From Deltaproteobacteria bacterium (GTDB lineage: Bacteria; Desulfobacterota; Desulfarculia; Adiutricales; Adiutricaceae), in the NCBI GenBank assembly GCA_031269135.1, contig JAISZP010000297.1, forward strand, positions 1 through 8,109: a stretch of 8,109 bases of DNA, given 5' to 3'. Made by a program: the position numbers and the translations under genes. This document shows positions 1 through 5,655 of the stretch, piece by piece (the stretch's first letter is position 1; each line of letters opens with the position of its first letter). The notes under the pieces are model-generated. The model saw only the letters and a program-made list of their open reading frames with translations. It was not told where the DNA came from and did not search any database.

Positions 1-750
1 ATGAACTAAACTGGCGCTATGGACGACGACCTCGATGCGATCGTAGTCCAAGCCGAACAGATGATGGGCCTCGATGACTTCAAGACCTTTATTCATCATG
101 GTGGCGCTGTCGCAACTAATTTTGGGACCCATCGACCAAGTGGGATGATTTAAGGCCATCCGGCGGGTCACTTTTTGCAGTTGCCCGCTTGACCAACCTC
201 TAAACGGCCCGCCGCTGGCGGTTAAAATGATGCGGCGCAGCTCCGGGCGACGGAGTTTTCCTCCCAAGGCCTGAAATATGGCCGAGTGCTCGCTATCGAC
301 CGGGGTGAGATTGGAACCGACTTTTTTCATAATCAGTTCTCCGCCCAAGACCAAACTCTCTTTATTGGCCAGAGCGACCTTAAGTCCTTTTTCGAGGGCG
401 ATCCAGGCAGGCCTCAAACCGCAAGCTCCCACCACGGCGGAGATTACCGCCTGCGCTCCGCTTTGGACGGCTGTCGCGACAAGCCCGTCAGGGCCTATCA
501 ACACCTCGGGAAGGGGAGAAACCGAAAGCTCCTTCAAGAGCCCCAGCAGCTTCTTTCTATGTTCCTCGCCTTCGACGGAAACAACTTTTGGTCTGAATAG
601 CCGCGTCTGCCAAGCTAAAGCTTCAACGCTGGTTTTAGCCGCAAGACCGACCACTTCCAAACGGTCCTCAAACGCCTTGGCTAAACTCAAGGTGCTCCGA
701 CCGATGGAGCCGGTCGCTCCTAAGACCGATATCTTGATGGGTCCAGACAA
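1..750 (-). CDS. dxr: 1-deoxy-D-xylulose 5-phosphate reductoisomerase, N-terminal 250 residues (partial)
   Basis: This is the NADPH-dependent enzyme that rearranges and reduces DXP to 2-C-methyl-D-erythritol 4-phosphate, the committed step of the cytoplasmic MEP isoprenoid pathway. The window edge cuts it after 250 codons; the family is usually about 390-400 residues, so the C-terminal domain is missing. Visible motifs are the Rossmann loop GATGSIG (residues 11-17), ANKESLVLGGE (128-138), the metal-binding triad D152-S153-E154 in PVDSEHS, the flexible-loop ASGGPF around S179, and HPTWSMG through DSATMMNKGLE. The last holds H202, S215, N220, K221 and E224, matching E. coli His209, Ser222, Asn227, Lys228 and Glu231, so the catalytic set is intact. 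No ATG or GTG fits the conserved N-terminus. TTG at 750 is the best start, 7 bp after the cdsA stop, with no clear Shine-Dalgarno, which suggests translational coupling to cdsA. Confidence 0.96.
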   Translation of the reverse strand, partial: MSGPIKISVLGATGSIGRSTLSLAKAFEDRLEVVGLAAKTSVEALAWQTRLFRPKVVSVEGEEHRKKLLGLLKELSVSPLPEVLIGPDGLVATAVQSGAQAVISAVVGACGLRPAWIALEKGLKVALANKESLVLGGELIMKKVGSNLTPVDSEHSAIFQALGGKLRRPELRRIILTASGGPFRGWSSGQLQKVTRRMALNHPTWSMGPKISCDSATMMNKGLEVIEAHHLFGLDYDRIEVVVHSASLVH

Positions 751-757
751 AATATGC

Positions 758-1594
758 TCAGGGAAGCGTAAGCCAGTTGATGTAGAAATAGACGGGAGGG
801 AGGTTGAAAAGAAGCGAATCGAGGCGATCCCAAATGCCTCCATGGCCCCTTAGGATGGTTGAAGTGTCTTTTATGCCCATAGCCCTTTTCAGAGCGGATT
901 CGAACAGATCGCCAAGGGTTCCCCAGAAGCCCAGAAACACCCCTAAAACCACCAGCTGGGTCAAGGTGAAATCCAAAGGCAAATAATAGGACGACAGGCC
1001 AGCCCCCAAGGCGCTGAAAGCCAGTCCGCCCAAAAGACCGGAAATGGTCTTATTGGGACTCACTTTCGGATAGAGCTTGGGGCCCTTCACTCTGGAGCCT
1101 ACGTAGAAAGCGCCGGTATCATTGAAGGCCGTCACCAAAACGATGAAGATCAACCAATTCGAGCCGTAAGCCAGCTGCTTGATCAGCATGATGAAAGACA
1201 GAAGAAACGTCAGGTACAGATGCCCTAAAGCGAAGCGGCTTATAAGATTGACCGAAACCTTGTCGTTTTCCGGGGCTAGGTTGTACATCAGATATAGAGA
1301 ACCCAAAACCAAAGCCGCAACCAGCCCCGCAAGCTGCCCATCCGGGCCGAAAAAGGAAGCCCCGAAGATCGTCAAGTAATAACCCAGCAAACCCAGAGCG
1401 AATAGGCCCTTTCTCTCTTTTCCCAAAAGGTTTACGGAAAATTCCCGCCAAGCCATAGTCCCTATGACGACTATCAAAGCCAGCAAAAAAAGTTTGTTGG
1501 GCAGCAGTATCGCCAAAACCGTCGGCGGGATGAGCACGAAAGCCACCGCCCAACGACTAAGTTCCCCTGTTTTTAAACGCTGTATGAAACTCAC
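758..1594 (-). CDS. cdsA: Phosphatidate cytidylyltransferase (CDP-diglyceride synthase)
   Basis: CdsA is an integral membrane enzyme that makes CDP-diacylglycerol from phosphatidic acid and CTP, the branch point for phospholipid headgroups. Several hydrophobic segments run along the protein. The conserved C-terminal half is clear: FNDTGAFYVGSRVKG, then SPNKTISGLLGG, then GDLFESALKR and the family signature ending HGGIWDRLD. Two signature positions differ from my memory of the family: the usual Glu of KTxEG is Ser, and the usual Pro/Gly before GHGG is Arg. I place the start at GTG 1594 (278 residues, MSFIQRLKTGELSRW), because GGGGAGG lies 7 bases upstream of it. A longer form from TTG 1633 would add 13 polar residues but has no ribosome binding site. 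dxr follows after 7 bp. The uppS gene that often precedes cdsA is absent; a 465-bp repeat-rich gap lies there instead. Confidence 0.93.
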   Translation of the reverse strand: MSFIQRLKTGELSRWAVAFVLIPPTVLAILLPNKLFLLALIVVIGTMAWREFSVNLLGKERKGLFALGLLGYYLTIFGASFFGPDGQLAGLVAALVLGSLYLMYNLAPENDKVSVNLISRFALGHLYLTFLLSFIMLIKQLAYGSNWLIFIVLVTAFNDTGAFYVGSRVKGPKLYPKVSPNKTISGLLGGLAFSALGAGLSSYYLPLDFTLTQLVVLGVFLGFWGTLGDLFESALKRAMGIKDTSTILRGHGGIWDRLDSLLFNLPPVYFYINWLTLP

Positions 1595-1601
1595 TTTTGG
1601 C

Positions 1602-1608
1602 CCTCCCC
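1602..1608 (-). promoter_or_regulatory. Ribosome binding site deciding the cdsA start
   Basis: On the minus strand this reads GGGGAGG, seven bases before a GTG at 1594-1592. It supports the shorter CdsA start over the upstream TTG at 1633-1631, which is preceded only by AT-rich sequence. Confidence 0.7.
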
Positions 1609-1663
1609 GCTGCCGACTCGGCGCACCCGGCAAATATGTCGTTCATTTGATGAACATCACGGG

Positions 1664-1759
1664 CGATAGGTATCTCGATAAATAGGTGTATAGCTAAATA
1701 GATATATGGACAAATAGATATATGGATAAATAGTCATATGGACAAATAAATATTCGGCA
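1664..1759. repeat. 16-bp tandem repeat array, about 6 units
   Basis: Reading the plus strand, units begin at 1664, 1680, 1696, 1712, 1728 and 1744. The two best copies are AAATAGATATATGGAC (1696-1711) and AAATAGATATATGGAT (1712-1727). The copy at 1728 is AAATAGTCATATGGAC, and the outer copies are more diverged. The unit is not a multiple of three, so an open frame crossing it cannot reflect coding selection. It lies 70-165 bp upstream of the cdsA start, within the presumed leader or promoter region of cdsA-dxr. Confidence 0.85.
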
Positions 1760-1826
1760 AACGCTCTTAAAATGCGGCGATTGCTTAAAAGCGGAGGCGA
1801 ATCTAAAGTCCCGTCGCCGCGCGTAA

Positions 1827-1852
1827 GCGTTTTTTCAAGGCGCTTTTTCAAG
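1827..1852. repeat. 13-bp tandem duplication
   Basis: Two adjacent 13-bp copies, GCGTTTTTTCAAG (1827-1839) and GCGCTTTTTCAAG (1840-1852), differ at one base. They abut the hairpin at 1853-1871. Confidence 0.7.
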
Positions 1853-1871
1853 CCGCCTGATACGCAGGCGG
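1853..1871. other. Perfect 7-bp inverted repeat (hairpin) in the gap upstream of cdsA
   Basis: CCGCCTG (1853-1859) pairs with CAGGCGG (1865-1871) around a 5-base loop. Neither strand has a T-run directly after the stem: on the minus strand the stem is followed by CTTGAAAAAGCG. It is therefore not a canonical intrinsic terminator, but it could be an RNA structure between the unknown gene (ending at 2060) and cdsA. Confidence 0.5.
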
Positions 1872-1891
1872 ATGAAGGAACTTCTTGACGA

Positions 1892-1966
1892 GACAAAGAA
1901 GGCTTATGAACCAAAAAAGCTGAAAATCCCAAAAAAGCTAGTAGCGCAAAGAAGCTAAAAAAAAAT
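1892..1966. repeat. Degenerate ~18-bp tandem repeat, about 4 units
   Basis: A core like CCAAAAAAGCT recurs at 1911-1921 and 1929-1939 (identical), with diverged copies at 1946-1956 (GCAAAGAAGCT) and near 1892 (GACAAAGAAGGCT). Spacing is 17-19 bp. On the minus strand the core reads AGCTTTTTTGG. Copies are imperfect and spacing varies, so this is an old or weakly constrained array. Confidence 0.5.
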
Positions 1967-2059
1967 CAAAAATACGTGAAACCTCAAAGAATCATAAAAC
2001 CATCGCAGCCTAACCAGCCGACTAGAAAACAAGCGTTTTGCGCGGCTAAAAGTTCAGCT

Positions 2060-2602
2060 TCAACCTTGACCTTCGCCATCGTCGCCTTTTCCGGCATTTT
2101 CCTCGGCCTTTTCCCCGACGTTTTCCCCGGCCTTTTCCCCGACATCGTCTCTAGCCGGGGCGCCCTCCAACGTCAGCCTCACCGCCCAAGACGACACCTT
2201 TTGCTGTTTGATGAAAGCAAATCCTCTGCTGAGGTATTCGCCTCCGCCAACTCTCGCCATCACCTCTTGTCCCCAGTACGTGCCCGTACGAGACTGCCAC
2301 GGCATCATAATGCAGTCTTCCACCACAACAAAGAGTCCAAATATGGGTTCAGGGCCGCCGGTCAACGATTTCCACTCGGTATACGACTTGTCTTTCTCGA
2401 AAGGCGTTATCTCATAGCGAGTCACGAAATCTCTGGCGTCTTGTCCGGAGATGTTGACTTGATTGTCTATGGTCCATAGGTCTGGACTATGGATTATGAC
2501 CAACTGTCCTGTCTGGCGGTGGCGGACTTCGTTTTTGTCGAGATATATCCCATCTATTTTCCATAGACCGGGTCGGAACAGATAGCTATGGTTGTTGTCC
2601 AC
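2060..2602 (-). CDS. Conserved-looking hypothetical protein, possible small beta-barrel with acidic repeat tail
   Basis: I do not recognise this 180-residue protein. The start is GTG at 2602 with an excellent AAGGAGG (2607-2613) four bases upstream, and it sits 15 bp after the nagZ-like gene, so it is very likely expressed with it. Residues 1-147 are rich in alternating hydrophobic and polar short segments with many aromatics and glycines (FRPGLWKIDGIYLD, IFGLFVVVEDCIMMPWQ, YLSRGFAFIKQQKVSSWAV). That resembles an all-beta, perhaps lipocalin-like barrel; this is a guess from pattern only. There is no signal peptide or membrane segment. Residues from about 153 on form a tetrapeptide repeat, VGEK-AGEN-VGEK-AEEN-AGKG, ending in an acidic Gly-rich tail. 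The tail is encoded by a 12-bp DNA repeat and is probably disordered. Confidence 0.75.
   Translation of the reverse strand: MDNNHSYLFRPGLWKIDGIYLDKNEVRHRQTGQLVIIHSPDLWTIDNQVNISGQDARDFVTRYEITPFEKDKSYTEWKSLTGGPEPIFGLFVVVEDCIMMPWQSRTGTYWGQEVMARVGGGEYLSRGFAFIKQQKVSSWAVRLTLEGAPARDDVGEKAGENVGEKAEENAGKGDDGEGQG
2081..2140 (-). repeat. 12-bp in-frame tandem repeat, 5 units, coding for a protein tail
   Basis: On the plus strand the units are GTCGCCTTTTCC (2081), GGCATTTTCCTC (2093), GGCCTTTTCCCC (2105), GACGTTTTCCCC (2117) and GGCCTTTTCCCC (2129). The unit is four codons long, so copy-number change would lengthen or shorten the tail of the 180-residue protein without breaking its frame. Confidence 0.85.
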
Positions 2603-2606
2603 TGGG

Positions 2607-2613
2607 CCTCCTT
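2607..2613 (-). promoter_or_regulatory. Strong ribosome binding site fixing a GTG start
   Basis: AAGGAGG on the minus strand, four bases before GTG 2602-2600. It lies inside the 15-bp gap after the nagZ-like stop codon and settles the start of the 180-residue gene. Confidence 0.75.
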
Positions 2614-2617
2614 ACAG

Positions 2618-3655
2618 TCAAGCTTGAGTAAAAATTTGGGGGTCGGCCAAGATGGGAGTCAATTTCTGAAGTCTCTCCCGGGCGTCCTCCAACCGATCCC
2701 TTTTGATCCGCCCTGAAGCCAAGGCGCCCACCAATGCGTCGAAGGCGCCTTTAATCAATTTGCGATCGCGGCACATTAAAATCAGATCGTGACCGGCCTC
2801 GAAGGCGGCCACCGCCGCTTCTCCAGGCTGGAGATTGTTGGTGACGGCGCCCATCTGCAAATCGTCGGTCAAAAGCGGACCTTTAAAGCCCAGGGTTTGC
2901 TTCAAGACGCCGACGACCTTGGGCGAAAAGGTCGCCGGCCGGTTGGCGTCCCAGGCCGGATAGAGGCAGTGGGTGGTCATGACCATCTCAAGTCCCTGGT
3001 CTATTAAAGCTTTGAAAGGCGCCAAATGCTTGTTCATCTCCGCCAAGCTCAGACTGACCGTAGGCAAAACATCGTGCGGGTCGACGGTCGCCGCCCCTAA
3101 ACCCGGGAAATGTTTCCCGCAACATAAAAGACCGGCTTGCCGAAAGCCTTCCCTGAAAGCCTGGGCGTTTTTTATGACGAAATCCGCCTCTTCGCCGAAG
3201 GATCTCGAATCCATGTAGCTGCCTGGGCTGCCGACATCCAAAACCGGGGCGAGATTGACGTTGAAGCCGGTATAGGCTAATTCCTTTCCTGAGGCCAGAG
3301 CCTCGTTTTTCACCGCCTCCACTCCTCTTAAGGCCGACTCTCTAGCCGACGGCAGTTGGATGAACGGCTCAGGCAGGCGCCTGACGGTTCCGCCTTCGTT
3401 ATCGATGGCCGTCAAAAAAGGCCCTTGCCGAAGCGCTCGCCCCAACTTAGTCATCATGTGCAGGTCAAATCTCAGTTGATCAGGACTCCCTGGATAGTTT
3501 CTCTTAAAAAACACCATTCCAAAAGGCTGAAATTCCTGCAACAGCTCCATCGCCTCAGCCGCCGACGAGCCTTCCCAGCCGATCATCATTAATCGTCCGG
3601 CCTCGAAACGAGCCGCGCGAAACTCCATCCCTCCGTTTAAACATATATTGGACAC
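2618..3655 (-). CDS. nagZ: Glycoside hydrolase family 3 beta-N-acetylhexosaminidase, NagZ type
   Basis: NagZ enzymes remove N-acetylglucosamine from anhydro-muropeptides in cytoplasmic peptidoglycan recycling. This 345-residue protein shows the single-domain GH3 layout: IDNEGGTVRRL (84-94), NLAPVLDV (134-141), SRSFG (150-154), then GKHFPGLGAATVDPH (180-194). The Asp192-His194 pair there is the NagZ-specific general acid/base loop. LLTDDLQMGAV (261-271) follows, with Asp264 as the predicted nucleophile. No signal peptide or lipobox is visible, which fits a cytoplasmic enzyme. The His usual in KHFPGHG is Leu. The start is GTG 3655, with GAGG eight bases upstream. An internal ATG at codon 10 has GGAGG only one base away, which is too close. 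It lies 13 bp after the radical SAM stop and 15 bp before the next gene, so the three form an operon. Substrate is inferred from the family. Confidence 0.9.
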   Translation of the reverse strand: MSNICLNGGMEFRAARFEAGRLMMIGWEGSSAAEAMELLQEFQPFGMVFFKRNYPGSPDQLRFDLHMMTKLGRALRQGPFLTAIDNEGGTVRRLPEPFIQLPSARESALRGVEAVKNEALASGKELAYTGFNVNLAPVLDVGSPGSYMDSRSFGEEADFVIKNAQAFREGFRQAGLLCCGKHFPGLGAATVDPHDVLPTVSLSLAEMNKHLAPFKALIDQGLEMVMTTHCLYPAWDANRPATFSPKVVGVLKQTLGFKGPLLTDDLQMGAVTNNLQPGEAAVAAFEAGHDLILMCRDRKLIKGAFDALVGALASGRIKRDRLEDARERLQKLTPILADPQIFTQA

Positions 3656-3668
3656 AGCGTTAGCCTCA

Positions 3669-5480
3669 TTATTTTGCGCATATTACATTCTTGCAAGCTT
3701 CGCATCGACCGCAGGACATCTCCGCCGGACACTGCGCCGTCAGGAGGGCTTCGTCGGCCCGTCGTTTTTCCTTCGCCAGCCACTCTTTGCCGGCTATCGG
3801 GGAGATGACCTCCCAACTGTTGGGACCGTGATGCGGTCTATGGATCGGATGATCTTCAGCATAGCCGTAGAGCTTCAAAGCTGCGGAAACTTTCCCTTTA
3901 TGCTCCCAAAGAGCGCGCACCAGCGCCGAGCTTCGAGGTCCTCCTCTAGCCAAGAGTCCCTGAACAACCGTCCACTTTGGGGGATCGACTCTGAGTTCGA
4001 CGCCTTGAATCTTCGATAGTCTTTCTTTTAAATATTCTCCCTTGCGCTGCATCTGCCGAGGCGTCATAAGCGGCGCCCATTGGAAAGGCGTATGCGGCTT
4101 GGGGGTGAAATTGGCGACCGAGACCGCTATCAAAGGCCCGGATTTGTTGATTTTGGCCTGCTTTTTTATTTGTAGAACCACTTCGACTATTTGTTCCAAA
4201 TCATCGTCGGTTTCGCCAGGAAGCCCAATCATGAAATAAAGTTTCAAGCGCTTGACGCCGTAACGAGCGAGCAAAAGCGACGAGTCCAAGATCTCCGAAA
4301 GCGACAAGTTTTTGTTGATGATCGCTCTTAGCCTTTCGCTCCCGCCTTCAGGGGCGACAGCCAAAGAGGAAAGACCTGTCCGGGCAATCTTTTCGGCGAG
4401 CTGCTCGGTCATGTTCGACAGGCGCATCGAAGACAGGCCCACCTTCACTCCAAAGCCGGCCAGCGCGTCCAACAGATTCATCAGCTCCGGATGATCGGCG
4501 ACTGCGGGACTCACCAAGCCGACCTTTGCGCCTTTGACCAAAAACGGCTCCAAGGCTTTAAGTATGGATTGAGCCGGCCAGGCCCGGTGAGGGCGGTAAA
4601 GGTAGCCCGCCAGACAAAAGCGGCATCCCCACGGACAACCTCGGCTGATCTCCACCAGCGCCGTCTGGGGAAACTCCGTATTTTTGGTCAGAATCGGCGT
4701 GACCGGCGGAAGAGCGAGGCTTGACGGCGGCCAGGTCAAAAAAGCGGGAGTCACGGCAAAGTCGAATATTTCTTGCGGCGCTGCGGTTTCGAATGGACTG
4801 TCTTTTCCGGCCCCAGAGAGACTCTCCCGACATAACGTTTTTAATTCCTCGGGAGCAAGCTCCGGCGCCAGCGCCCCAGGCACATTTTTTTCTATGGCTT
4901 TCAAGAGTTCTTCTTGAGAGGCGAAAGATTTTTTTCTTTTCACCAAAGCCGCGTCCGTCAACAAATCGGCGAGCTGGGGCCACTGCGCCTCCCCTTCCCC
5001 AGCCAAAAACACGTCCACAAACGGCCACAGGGGCCATGGATTGCTCCAGACCCCGACTCCGCCGGCCACCACCAACGGATCGCTCTCTTTACGTTCGCTT
5101 CTATCTGTCTTGACTCCCCCTCTATGTAAAATCTCCAGCAGCAGCCAGTAGTCGTTTTCCAAGACCATGGAAGCGGCGATTATCGGAAAATCGGCGAGAG
5201 GTCTTGCGCTCTCGACTGAAACGACGGAGCCGCTCTGGTCGTCAGGAAGAAAAAACCTCTCGGCCAGGGCGTCGGGTCTGCTGTTGAGATAGCTGTAGAC
5301 CCACAGATAGCCTAAGGCCGACATGCCGGTATGATACGTTCCCGGCCAGACGAGAGCCACCGATAACCTTCCGCCTTTTTCCTTGCGGATAGTTCCGCTC
5401 TCTTGAGCCAATAAAGCCCAGCGGGCGTCTTGAACTTTTCTCTTATGCCCCAAGGGGACTTTTTCGGATCTCTGAGGCAA
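3669..5480 (-). CDS. Radical SAM protein with N-terminal cobalamin-binding-type domain (TIGR03960-like)
   Basis: 603 residues. The N-terminal part (about 38-165) looks like a B12-binding-type fold (LSVALVWPGTYHTGMSALGY, VVAGGVGVWSNPWPLWPFVD, DVFLAGEGE), but lacks the DxHxxG cobalamin motif. The radical SAM core starts near 275 with EISRGCPWGCRFCLAG; C282, C286 and C289 are the CxxxCxxC ligands of the 4Fe-4S cluster that cleaves S-adenosylmethionine. APEGGSERLR (376-385) and MIGLPGETDDD (417-427) follow the usual core order. The C-terminus carries a further cluster, CPAEMSCGRCEACKNVIC (584-601), with five cysteines that could hold an extra metal centre. It resembles the uncharacterised TIGR03960 group; substrate unknown. 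The start is probably TTG 5480, preceded by GGGGAAAG. A later start would cut into the first domain. It is first of a three-gene operon with nagZ, 175 bp after ftsZ1. Confidence 0.88.
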   Translation of the reverse strand: MPQRSEKVPLGHKRKVQDARWALLAQESGTIRKEKGGRLSVALVWPGTYHTGMSALGYLWVYSYLNSRPDALAERFFLPDDQSGSVVSVESARPLADFPIIAASMVLENDYWLLLEILHRGGVKTDRSERKESDPLVVAGGVGVWSNPWPLWPFVDVFLAGEGEAQWPQLADLLTDAALVKRKKSFASQEELLKAIEKNVPGALAPELAPEELKTLCRESLSGAGKDSPFETAAPQEIFDFAVTPAFLTWPPSSLALPPVTPILTKNTEFPQTALVEISRGCPWGCRFCLAGYLYRPHRAWPAQSILKALEPFLVKGAKVGLVSPAVADHPELMNLLDALAGFGVKVGLSSMRLSNMTEQLAEKIARTGLSSLAVAPEGGSERLRAIINKNLSLSEILDSSLLLARYGVKRLKLYFMIGLPGETDDDLEQIVEVVLQIKKQAKINKSGPLIAVSVANFTPKPHTPFQWAPLMTPRQMQRKGEYLKERLSKIQGVELRVDPPKWTVVQGLLARGGPRSSALVRALWEHKGKVSAALKLYGYAEDHPIHRPHHGPNSWEVISPIAGKEWLAKEKRRADEALLTAQCPAEMSCGRCEACKNVICAK

Positions 5481-5546
5481 AAACTTTCCCCGCAGGCCCC
5501 TTTCGACTGTGGCTTGGCCTTTTCAATTCATCTTCAAACGCCTCAT

Positions 5547-5624
5547 GGAGCCTCTTTTCGGAGCCTCTAGTTTGGGCCTGTTATTAGGGCTTCTAGTTTT
5601 GGCCTGTTATTAGGGCCTCTTGTT
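5547..5624. repeat. 13-bp tandem repeat array between ftsZ1 and the radical SAM gene, 6 units
   Basis: Plus-strand units are GGAGCCTCTTTTC (5547), GGAGCCTCTAGTT (5560), TGGGCCTGTTATT (5573), AGGGCTTCTAGTT (5586), TTGGCCTGTTATT (5599) and AGGGCCTCTTGTT (5612), perhaps with a decayed seventh at 5625. Units alternate, so the array also reads as a 26-bp repeat: 5568-5593 and 5594-5619 differ at two bases. It starts about 30 bp past the ftsZ1 stop and fills much of the 175-bp gap. I see no strong terminator there. Confidence 0.85.
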
Positions 5625-5655
5625 AGGCTTTTTTTAGGCTGTCGACCCCGGCCTC

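Larger units (their letters stand above)
1595..2059. other. 465-bp gap between the unknown gene and cdsA
   Basis: I find no convincing gene here on either strand. It contains the 16-bp array (1664-1759), the 13-bp duplication (1827-1852), the hairpin (1853-1871) and the ~18-bp degenerate repeat (1892-1966). The promoter for cdsA-dxr probably lies here because the gap follows a closely packed gene cluster, but I cannot pick -35 and -10 boxes with confidence in such repetitive AT-rich sequence. Confidence 0.6.

Noticed and set aside
278..853. 191-codon plus-strand frame at the left end
   Set aside because: It is fully antisense to dxr and the end of cdsA, whose protein motifs are unmistakable; the translated product has no recognisable features.
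1664..1759. CRISPR array
   Set aside because: Units of 16 bp are directly adjacent with no spacers, and no cas genes are present; the same applies to the 13-bp array at 5547-5624.
1853..1871. Intrinsic terminator of the nagZ operon
   Set aside because: The stem is good, but no T-run follows on either strand, so it is reported only as a hairpin.
1657..1932. 91-codon minus-strand frame upstream of cdsA
   Set aside because: Its second half (IYPYIYLSIYLFSY) is simply the 16-bp array read through. The unit is not a multiple of three, and no good ribosome binding site or family resemblance is seen.
1976..2479. 167-codon plus-strand frame
   Set aside because: Antisense to the 180-residue gene, which has a strong ribosome binding site and operon context; the plus frame is Pro/Phe-rich repeat shadow.
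4558..5037. 159-codon minus-strand frame inside the radical SAM gene
   Set aside because: Out-of-frame shadow of a clearly conserved coding sequence.
5614..5635. GCCT-loop-AGGC stem followed by a T-run as a plus-strand terminator
   Set aside because: Only a 4-bp stem, formed by repeat units, and there is no plus-strand gene for it to serve.
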